A stretch of 33,939 bases of DNA from Sedimentisphaerales bacterium (lineage in GTDB: Bacteria; Planctomycetota; Phycisphaerae; Sedimentisphaerales; SM23-30): contig JAFGHE010000103.1 in assembly GCA_016930295.1 (NCBI GenBank), positions 1 through 33,939 on the forward strand. The letters run 5' to 3'. Positions 27,324 through 33,939 of the stretch are shown here, in pieces. The notes beneath the pieces were generated by a model that worked only from the letters and a program-made list of their open reading frames with translations, did not search any database and was not told the DNA's origin. The stretch's first letter is position 1; each line of letters starts with the position of its first letter. The translations under genes were made by a program, and so were the position numbers.

Positions 27324-27398
27324 TCGGGGAGACAGGATTTGAACCTGCGACCTCTGCGTCCCGAACGCAGCGCTCTAGCCAAACTGAGCCACTCCCCG
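27324..27398 (-). tRNA. tRNA-Pro (anticodon CGG)
   Basis: On the minus strand this 75-nt sequence folds as a tRNA: acceptor CGGGGAG/CTCCCCG, D-arm GCTCAGTTTGGCTAGAGC, anticodon stem CTGCG/CGCAG with loop TTCGGGA (anticodon CGG, reading CCG), T-arm with TTCAAAT, and discriminator A. CCA is not encoded. No other tRNA lies in the window. Confidence 0.95.
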
Positions 27399-27434
27399 GC
27401 TCTGGGTAAACGATAAAAATCGTTATCAGACAAG

Positions 27435-27463
27435 ATTTTAACGCGTTTTTGTGGTTATGCCAA
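27435..27463 (-). promoter_or_regulatory. tRNA-Pro promoter
   Basis: On the minus strand TTGGCA (27458-27463), a 17-nt spacer and TAAAAT (27435-27440) lie 37 nt before the tRNA 5' end. The match and spacing are good. A small hairpin AACGAT-AAAA-ATCGTT (27409-27424) lies in the leader. Confidence 0.6.
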
Positions 27464-27626
27464 GTTTTTTATATTAAAAATTTTGAATCGAAGGTTTGCG
27501 CGGAGTCGCCTGTTCTGAATGTGGTTATGGATTAATTTGACTTTTGAGGGTGATTATTATTGGATTTTGGGCCGATATGGAGTATATAATCTTACACTGA
27601 TCTTTTGCGTTTCAGGAGAAGAGTGA

Positions 27627-28763
27627 ATGTTCAGATTATTGCGTATAATTGTCTTGCTGTCTATCGTGGCGGCGGTGGTTTTATTCGGAGGACAATGGTT
27701 GTTTGTCTCGGCTAAAGTCGAAGCCGAGAAGAATCCCCAGATTGCCGATGAAAGGTTAGAGCAGTTCAAGGACATCATGCCCAAAGAGATACCCGCAATG
27801 AAGAGTCTGGGTGCTACTCGTAAGCCGGGCGATATGCTGGATGTCTATACGATTTTCTGGAACGAAAAATTTGAATCGCCGGGTCAGGAAGGCAGTTTTG
27901 TTGAGCTGTTAATTGGCAAGGAGCTTAAGATTTTTGCGCTGGATCGTGAGTTAATGGATGCTTATACCCGATATATGGAAACCTATAGGAGTGGCAGGCT
28001 GAATTATAAAGGATTTGTCGCGGTAGAAGAGTATAGTGTCAATCCCAAGAAGAATTGTGGTCTGCTGGTATTCGTGGAGGGGCGATATTTTGTCGGCGCC
28101 CGGGGCACTTTGGTTTCCCTGGATACATTGTACGAGGTAGTCGATCTGATTGATTTGGATGCTATACGGAGTGACGATTTGTTCCGGCCGGCCCCGAGGG
28201 TTGAAGCGCTTGATCTGGAAAGCGTACCCATACAGAGAGTTACAGCACAAAGGGAATTACCTAAGACCGAACCGGCATCTCAAAAAAACTCTGCCCAGAA
28301 AATCCTGAAGTCCCGGGAAGATATCCGCGCCTCATTTTTCGAGATGCTGCCGGATGAATTAGCCGGATTCGAGCAGGTGAGTCATTATGACCTGACGGAT
28401 GAAACCGACAGTTCAGGTGAGATACAAATATTAACGAATTATATTGATCCCCGGCAGGGCGATAGCCATATCCAGGTTACCTTAACTTATCTGGGAGAAC
28501 CATCCGGGCGCCGGAGAACAGAATTACCCACCTGGGTTACCCGGGATTTCTATTATGAAAGTCAGATCCGTTTCGGTAGAACGATGACTTATAAAAACTT
28601 ACGGGGCCAGGAAAAATATGATAACAAAAAACAGACCGGCAGTATTGACCTTATGATAACGGATAAGGTTTTACTCTCGATTCACGGCACAAAGACGACG
28701 ATGGAGGCAATACGAGCGGTTCTGGATCAAATTGATCTGGATAAGACAGGGTCACTCATGTGA
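27627..28763 (+). CDS. Membrane-anchored protein with two homologous domains, function unknown
   Basis: This 378-residue protein was not recognised. A single N-terminal membrane segment (about 5-28, LLRIIVLLSIVAAVVLFGGQWLFV) puts the rest outside the cytoplasm. Two copies of one domain follow, about 45-190 and 235-372: both begin with FxxxMPxE(I/L)(P)A.../FFEMLPDELAGFEQ, go through a strand-rich middle (YTIFW... and ILTNY...), then G(F/Q).....Y.......G.L.(V/I)(F/T)....(F/V), and end with LDTLYEVVDLIDLDAI / MEAIRAVLDQIDLDK. The linker (190-235) is Pro/Lys-rich. TATAAT at 27585-27590 and AGGAGA before the ATG suggest its own transcription. The neighbours do not explain it. Confidence 0.8.
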   Translation: MFRLLRIIVLLSIVAAVVLFGGQWLFVSAKVEAEKNPQIADERLEQFKDIMPKEIPAMKSLGATRKPGDMLDVYTIFWNEKFESPGQEGSFVELLIGKELKIFALDRELMDAYTRYMETYRSGRLNYKGFVAVEEYSVNPKKNCGLLVFVEGRYFVGARGTLVSLDTLYEVVDLIDLDAIRSDDLFRPAPRVEALDLESVPIQRVTAQRELPKTEPASQKNSAQKILKSREDIRASFFEMLPDELAGFEQVSHYDLTDETDSSGEIQILTNYIDPRQGDSHIQVTLTYLGEPSGRRRTELPTWVTRDFYYESQIRFGRTMTYKNLRGQEKYDNKKQTGSIDLMITDKVLLSIHGTKTTMEAIRAVLDQIDLDKTGSLM

Positions 28764-29101
28764 TATCACAACGAAATCTGGCATGGTTTTAACATATCGC
28801 CGCGCCGACTGGTACGCCCGAAAAAGGAAGGCCCTGTTGTTTTTTTTCAAGATATTGTCGTTGAATTTCAAATTTATCCAAAATTAAGGGGGAATATATA
28901 GAGGTATGAGGTTATAATTTGATGATTGAACCTGGAAAATATTCTTATCCGGATTTCGATGGAGCGAGTCCCAGGTTTCCAAACGAATTGTAAAGTTTTT
29001 TGAGTGACATTTCATATATATACTTTGGGGCAGCCGGAAATGGACTAATTTGGCTGCGCCCAAATCCAGGAAGATTTATGTTATGTTAGGGAAGACATCA
29101 A
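28764..29101. other. Intergenic region before the PAS kinase gene
   Basis: No gene is seen in this 338-bp gap. The only structure noted is a small hairpin ATTTGG-CTGCGC-CCAAAT at 29048-29065, 37 nt before the start. A T-run at 28839-28847 has no clear stem in front of it. Confidence 0.4.
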
Positions 29102-31420
29102 ATGGACGTTGATGAACTCGAACATAATAATAAAATTACCGTGATGGTGGTGGATGATGATGAGGGTTTTTGTACCCTGATGCAGCGTAAATTACAGGGG
29201 GAAGGATTTCAGACCTTAAGTGCCGGCAGTGGCAACGAGGCGATAGAGCGTCTGGGGGATCAGCGTGTAGATTTAATGTTGCTGGATTTTATGCTGCCGG
29301 ATATGACGGGCAACAGGGTTGTTGAAATTTTGAGACAAATGCAGCGGTCGGTTCCCTTTATCCTGGTAACGGGCCAGGGTGATGAGCGTCTGGCCGTGGA
29401 GATGATGAAGGGTGGGGCATGTGATTATTTAATTAAGGATCAGTCCCTGTTGAAGTTGCTGCCTTCGGTGGTAAATCATACCATCAAGCAATTAAGGCAA
29501 CAGCAGAAGTTACGGGAAGCCGAACGAGCCTTGCGTGAGAGTGAGGCTCAGTATCATGGCATATTTAATTCCGCCACCGATGCTTTTTTTGTCATGAATT
29601 TTGACGGGCAAATCATCGATGTTAATCCGCAGGCCACGATCATGTACGGCTATACGCCGGATGAATTAAAGGGGATGGCGTTTAAGACTCTGATCCACAG
29701 TGATTTTTATCATCTTATGGATCAGTTAAAATATGATTCACTGACACAGAAAGAGATTATTACGGAATCGGTTAATGTCAAAAAGGACGGGGATTTATTT
29801 GATGTGGAGGTCAAGGGCACGGTTTTTGAGTATAAAGGCCAGAAGCATATATTAATCATTGTTCGTGATATCAGTGAGCGTAAATGGGCGGAGGAGGAGT
29901 TGAAACTGACGAATCAGCAGTTGCGTATCAGTGAGCAGGCGCTGCGGGAACGTGAGACACGGTTACGGGCCATATTTCAGGGTTCAGCGATAGGGATTGC
30001 CCTGGTCGATTTAGGGGGCCGGGCCATTGAAAGTAATCATACATTACAGGCGATGCTGGGATATACGGCGCTGGAATTGCGCGAGAAGGTATTTACCCAG
30101 TTTACCCATGGGGAAGACCGTGAGGACAGTTTGAAGATCTTCGAGGATCTTACCCAGGGTAAATGCGAGCATTATCGTCTGGAGAATCGGCTCATCCATA
30201 AGGAAGGATTCCCGGTCTGGGTGCGTATGACGGCGTCTCTGGTGCGCGGGGAGAGCGGGCGTCCCAATTATATCATTAATATTACGGAGGATATCAGCGA
30301 ACAGAAGAATGCGGAGGAATTACTGCGGCACAGTGAGGCTCAATACCGGCTGTTATTTGAAAATATGCTGGAGGGGTTTGCCTATCATGAGGTTTTATGG
30401 AACGAGGCGCATAAACCGGTTGATTATAAATTTCTGGAAGTCAACGATGCCTTTGAAAAGATGACCGGACTGAGAAAAAAGGACATTATCGGCAGGAAGG
30501 TATCCGAGATTGTGGCCGATATCAGGGGTTCGACGCTGGAATGGGTCGATACCTATAGTAAGGTAGTCATATCCGGGCAGGACGTCAAATTTGAGCAATA
30601 TTCTGAGTCGCTTGATCGGTGGTTTTCGATTCTGGCGTATAGTCCTCAACAGGGTTATATTGCCACGATATTTGAGGACATCACGCACCGTCGCCAGATT
30701 GAAGAAGAGTTACGGATGTTTACCGCGGAGTTGGAGCGGAGCAATCGGGAACTGGAACAGTTTACCCGTGTTATTACTGACGATTTAAAAAAACCGTTAG
30801 GACGAATAACCGAGATAGTGCATGAGTTGAATCATCATATGGATGGTCGTGCGGATGAACAATGCCAGGGTTATTTTGGCGGCATTTCTCAGGCGGCCGA
30901 ACGGGCGCAGCGGCTGCTGGACGACCTATCACGCTATTCCCGACTGGATTCCCAGGGCCAGCCATTTGAACAGCTTGATATGACTCCCCTGGTATTGGAG
31001 GTGTTAAGCCAGAGGGAGGAGTATCTTAAAAGTATTGAGGCCCGGATTGAAGTTGATGAACTTCCCCGGATATGGGGTGATAAATCTCAAATTAGAGAAC
31101 TATTTGAGAATCTGATTGACAATTCGATAAAATTTCGAGGCAGCCGGCCTCTGGAGTTGAAGATTGCCTCCCACGTGAAGGACGAATTTTGGGAAATCAG
31201 CGTGAGTGATAACGGGATCGGCATTGAACCGTGTTATCATGAGCGAATCTTTGGTATGTTTGAGCGGATTCATCCTCCGGAACAATATCCGGGGGCCGGT
31301 ATCGGGCTTCCTATCAGCAAGAAAATAATTGACAGACATGGCGGTAAAATTGAAATTGATTCACAAATGGGCCGGGGATGTGTGATAAAGTTCACTATTC
31401 CGCAGAGCCGGATAGAGTAG
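29102..31420 (+). CDS. REC-PAS-PAS-PAS histidine kinase-like protein with Asp in place of the phosphoacceptor His
   Basis: The 772-residue cytosolic protein has an N-terminal receiver domain (about 12-125; acidic pair Asp19/Asp20, phospho-acceptor Asp62 in LLDFMLPD, Thr90, Lys112). Three PAS domains follow (about 148-262, 282-402, 410-530). The dimerisation helix region (540-615) reads ELEQFTRVITDDLKKPL where relatives have ...ASHDLQEPL, so residue 560 is Asp, encoded by GAC at 30779-30781. The ATPase domain (about 655-770) keeps its N-box (ENLIDNS), G1 (DNGIGIE), F (FGMFERIH) and G2 (GAGIGLPISKKI). There is no transmembrane segment. It could still bind ATP but should not autophosphorylate on this His. 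GGGAAG lies upstream of the ATG. Confidence 0.9.
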   Translation: MDVDELEHNNKITVMVVDDDEGFCTLMQRKLQGEGFQTLSAGSGNEAIERLGDQRVDLMLLDFMLPDMTGNRVVEILRQMQRSVPFILVTGQGDERLAVEMMKGGACDYLIKDQSLLKLLPSVVNHTIKQLRQQQKLREAERALRESEAQYHGIFNSATDAFFVMNFDGQIIDVNPQATIMYGYTPDELKGMAFKTLIHSDFYHLMDQLKYDSLTQKEIITESVNVKKDGDLFDVEVKGTVFEYKGQKHILIIVRDISERKWAEEELKLTNQQLRISEQALRERETRLRAIFQGSAIGIALVDLGGRAIESNHTLQAMLGYTALELREKVFTQFTHGEDREDSLKIFEDLTQGKCEHYRLENRLIHKEGFPVWVRMTASLVRGESGRPNYIINITEDISEQKNAEELLRHSEAQYRLLFENMLEGFAYHEVLWNEAHKPVDYKFLEVNDAFEKMTGLRKKDIIGRKVSEIVADIRGSTLEWVDTYSKVVISGQDVKFEQYSESLDRWFSILAYSPQQGYIATIFEDITHRRQIEEELRMFTAELERSNRELEQFTRVITDDLKKPLGRITEIVHELNHHMDGRADEQCQGYFGGISQAAERAQRLLDDLSRYSRLDSQGQPFEQLDMTPLVLEVLSQREEYLKSIEARIEVDELPRIWGDKSQIRELFENLIDNSIKFRGSRPLELKIASHVKDEFWEISVSDNGIGIEPCYHERIFGMFERIHPPEQYPGAGIGLPISKKIIDRHGGKIEIDSQMGRGCVIKFTIPQSRIE

Positions 31421-31815
31421 TTATGTTATTAGCTTTATGTCCGTCGAAGGTGAATCTCGAGAGGATTTTTACAGATTTATCATCTTAGGGGATAACTAAA
31501 ACCCGTTGCCATGACAGATTTATCATGGTGTGGTTTTAATCCGATAATATTCAGTCAATTATACTATCATCAGAGGGACTCACATAGTCCGAGGAGTATG
31601 ATTATTTGATAATGAATGGAAAGGTGTGATTTTGCACTTTTTATAGGTTTTCATCGAGGTTTATACGAAGGAAAGGGCCTGTTGATTGAAATCTGACATT
31701 TGAATTGGACCGGATACGATAAAAAGCCGATAACATCATAAATGAAGAATGGTTACAGATTTTGAAGCTGTGTCCGATAAAACCGAGCCGCCGGTTGTGA
31801 TATTGGAGAATCGCA
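31421..31815. other. Intergenic region before the debranching enzyme gene
   Basis: No gene is seen. A 13-nt direct repeat ACAGATTTATCAT occurs at 31471-31483 and 31514-31526, and the second copy sits in a hairpin CCATGA-N8-TCATGG (31509-31528). I see no strong promoter. Confidence 0.4.
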
Positions 31816-33834
31816 ATGACCAAATGTTCTCAATGCGAAGCTGAGAATGCAATCATGAATATAACTGCTGAAAACGTAGATCATTTGTTAGAGAAGGAGT
31901 GGCTTCTGACCAATGAGCGGGGCAGTTATTCATCCAGTACGATCATCGGGTGTAATACCCGTCGTTATCATGGTTTGTTGGTATCCTCGCTTCGTCCGCC
32001 GGTGGAACGGATTGTGACACTGGCCGATCTTCTGGAAACAGTTCGTATGGGGAAGCAGAGTTATGAATTAGCCAATTTTGAATTTTCCGACCGGTTACAT
32101 CCCCGGGGATATCGATATCTGAAACGATTTTGGCAGGACGAGGGTGTTCACTTTTTATATGAGATAGAGAATCTGCAGGTGGAGAAGTCCATATACCTCT
32201 GTCACGACCAGGATCTGCTGGTGATAACCTATGATTTTTCGGGAGAAGGGGAGGGTCAATTCAGCCTCATGCCGCTGGTTACCCTGCGGGATTTTCATTC
32301 TCTGCAGTCATCCTCGACCTCTCTGACCATGGAAGAAGATGGCGATGTTTATACGGCTCATGTCCTTGATCCTCATGGTCCGGCCGTTCATTTTTATTGT
32401 CCCGAGGCTTCGTTTCACTGGGGCGCCGACTGGTGGTATGCCATGCACTATCGGCTGGAAACCCGTCGGGGTCAGAGCGATTATGAAGATGTGTGGGCCT
32501 GTGGTGCGTATCAGGCGGAATTTAAATGTCCGATGCGGATTACGCTGTTGGTTCAGGCGACGGCCGGCCTGCAGCGACCCGGACCGCTGGATACGGATGT
32601 GGACGAGATTATTCGGAAGTTGAAGGATCGTCGTGAAGAACTGGTTTGTCGGGCGGATGCAAAAGATGATGATGAAAGGCAATTAGCCCAGGCGGCGGAT
32701 CAGTTTATTGTGCGACGGCGGATCGATGAATCCCGTCAATCAGCGAGTATCATGGCCGGTTATCATTGGTTTGCCGATTGGGGTCGGGATACGTTTATTT
32801 CCCTGCCGGGTTTGCTTCTGGCTACGGGGCGATATAGCGAGGCCTATGAGGTTTTAATGACGTTTGGTTCTGTTTTGAGCCGGGGCCAGATTCCGAATCG
32901 TTTTGATGATTATGGCGGGCCGCCGCATTATAACAGTGTGGATGCGTCTTTGTGGTACATCAATGCCGCCTATCAGTATTTGTTGGTAACGGGGGATGAA
33001 CAGGTTTTTCAGAAGCATTTTCGTCCGGTTATCAAACAGATCGTGGAGTGTTATCATAGGGGGACGCGGGATAATATCCATGCCGACGAGGATGGTCTGC
33101 TGAGCGCCGGGGATGTCAATACCCAGTTGACCTGGATGGATGCCAGGTGCAACGGAGTATCGTTTACTCCGCGTTACGGCAAGGCCGTGGAGATTAATGC
33201 ATTATGGTATAATGCGTTGCGTATTCTGGCAGAGACTGGGGTGACGGATAAGGAACGTCAGGATAACCATCAGCGCTGCCGGCAGGTGGAGTCGAGTTTT
33301 AGTCCGGTATTCTGGAACCAGGTGGAACGATGTCTGTACGATTGTATTCTGCCCGATGGCACGGCGGATGCATCGATCCGTCCTAACCAGATATTTGCGG
33401 TATCCCTGCCGTTTTCCTGTCTGGACCTGGATCAGCAGAAGTCAGTTGTCAGCGCGGTACGGCAACACCTGCTGACACCTTACGGTTTGCGCAGTTTAAG
33501 TAATACGGACAGGCATTATCAGGGTCATTATGAAGGGGATCAGTTCCAGCGGGATTCGGCCTATCATCAGGGTACGGTTTGGGCTTTCCTGACGGGGCCG
33601 TTTATCGAAGCGTTTTTAAAGGTAAACGAATACAGCGATGCCGCCAAACGCATGGCCGGAGAGATGATCAGTCCGTTACTGCATCATCTTCATGAACAGG
33701 GGTGTCTGGGCAGTGTGTCGGAAATATTCGACGGCGATCCGCCCTATTATCATCGCGGCTGCATCGCCCAGGCCTGGAGTGTGGCCGAACTGCTCCGATG
33801 CAAAAAGATGATAAATGACCCATCCCCGATATAA
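31816..33834 (+). CDS. Glycogen debranching enzyme (amylo-alpha-1,6-glucosidase, GH133 type)
   Basis: This 672-residue cytosolic protein should remove the alpha-1,6 branches of glycogen. The N-terminal beta domain (about 15-285, EWLLTNERGSYSSSTIIGCNTRRYHGLLVSSLRPPVER) is the usual GDE_N form, and the C-terminal (alpha/alpha)6 barrel begins with the signature GYHWFADWGRDTFISLPGLLLATGR (about 315-340), followed by PNRFDDYGGPPHYNSVDASLWYINA and TWMDARCNGVSFTPRYGKAVEINALWYNAL. The ends EIFDGDPPYYHRGCIAQAWSVAELLR is typical. GGAGAATCGC lies before the ATG. It stands alone with no other glycogen genes; the gene ends just before the window edge. Confidence 0.95.
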   Translation: MTKCSQCEAENAIMNITAENVDHLLEKEWLLTNERGSYSSSTIIGCNTRRYHGLLVSSLRPPVERIVTLADLLETVRMGKQSYELANFEFSDRLHPRGYRYLKRFWQDEGVHFLYEIENLQVEKSIYLCHDQDLLVITYDFSGEGEGQFSLMPLVTLRDFHSLQSSSTSLTMEEDGDVYTAHVLDPHGPAVHFYCPEASFHWGADWWYAMHYRLETRRGQSDYEDVWACGAYQAEFKCPMRITLLVQATAGLQRPGPLDTDVDEIIRKLKDRREELVCRADAKDDDERQLAQAADQFIVRRRIDESRQSASIMAGYHWFADWGRDTFISLPGLLLATGRYSEAYEVLMTFGSVLSRGQIPNRFDDYGGPPHYNSVDASLWYINAAYQYLLVTGDEQVFQKHFRPVIKQIVECYHRGTRDNIHADEDGLLSAGDVNTQLTWMDARCNGVSFTPRYGKAVEINALWYNALRILAETGVTDKERQDNHQRCRQVESSFSPVFWNQVERCLYDCILPDGTADASIRPNQIFAVSLPFSCLDLDQQKSVVSAVRQHLLTPYGLRSLSNTDRHYQGHYEGDQFQRDSAYHQGTVWAFLTGPFIEAFLKVNEYSDAAKRMAGEMISPLLHHLHEQGCLGSVSEIFDGDPPYYHRGCIAQAWSVAELLRCKKMINDPSPI

Positions 33835-33939
33835 CTCTTTAAGAAATTCGGGAACCCTCCTCTTTAGTATTTATTATCAGAGTCAATCTGTTTATCTGCT
33901 TATATTTACCTTCCCTTGAATGTATCGAAAGGATCGCGA

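Overview
The window looks like a chromosomal segment of a planctomycete, most likely of the Phycisphaerae/Sedimentisphaerales type. This is an inference from several traits seen together: secreted multidomain proteins with dockerin-like Asp/Asn-rich repeats, a class III-signal pseudopilin of the planctomycete kind, an ECF-like sigma factor with a long C-terminal extension, many lipoproteins, and intergenic DNA full of short phased repeats. A complete desulfoferrodoxin/ferritin pair fits an anaerobe or microaerophile. No phage, integrase, transposase gene or CRISPR array was found.

Layout. Positions 1-979 are repeat-rich non-coding DNA. A GH3 beta-glucosidase lipoprotein (minus) diverges from a truncated GH127-like gene (plus), which breaks off at a perfect 10-bp-arm palindrome just before a minus-strand desulfoferrodoxin-ferritin operon. 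Then follow guaB, a small lipoprotein gene and guaA, which together give the two steps from IMP to GMP. Convergent with guaA is a 1683-residue secreted subtilisin-like protease. Next comes a plus-strand housekeeping run: ndk, a cupin, ligA, pgsA (with a good terminator), ribBA, a lipoprotein and a class I glutamine amidotransferase-like hydrolase. A minus-strand block holds a pseudopilin, a beta-helix/LamG/dockerin protein and the sigma factor fusion. After a tRNA-Pro(CGG) come a membrane-anchored two-repeat protein, a REC-PAS-PAS-PAS-kinase-like protein whose phosphoacceptor His is Asp, and a GH133-type glycogen debranching enzyme.

How the genes work together. Extracellular sugar and protein use (GH3, broken GH127, S8 protease, LamG protein) sits among core metabolism (GMP synthesis, nucleotide phosphorylation, DNA ligation, phosphatidylglycerol synthesis, riboflavin synthesis, glycogen turnover) and signalling (sigma fusion, degenerate kinase).

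The most notable unexplained structure is a pair of 89-bp palindromic elements at 5487-5575 and 20244-20332. They align without gaps at 69 of 89 positions in opposite orientation, keep their pairing through compensatory changes, and are each flanked by a direct repeat that looks like a target-site duplication. They look like a small non-autonomous mobile element (MITE). One copy sits against the ribosome-binding site of the desulfoferrodoxin gene and may carry its promoter; the other sits at the stop codon of ribBA.
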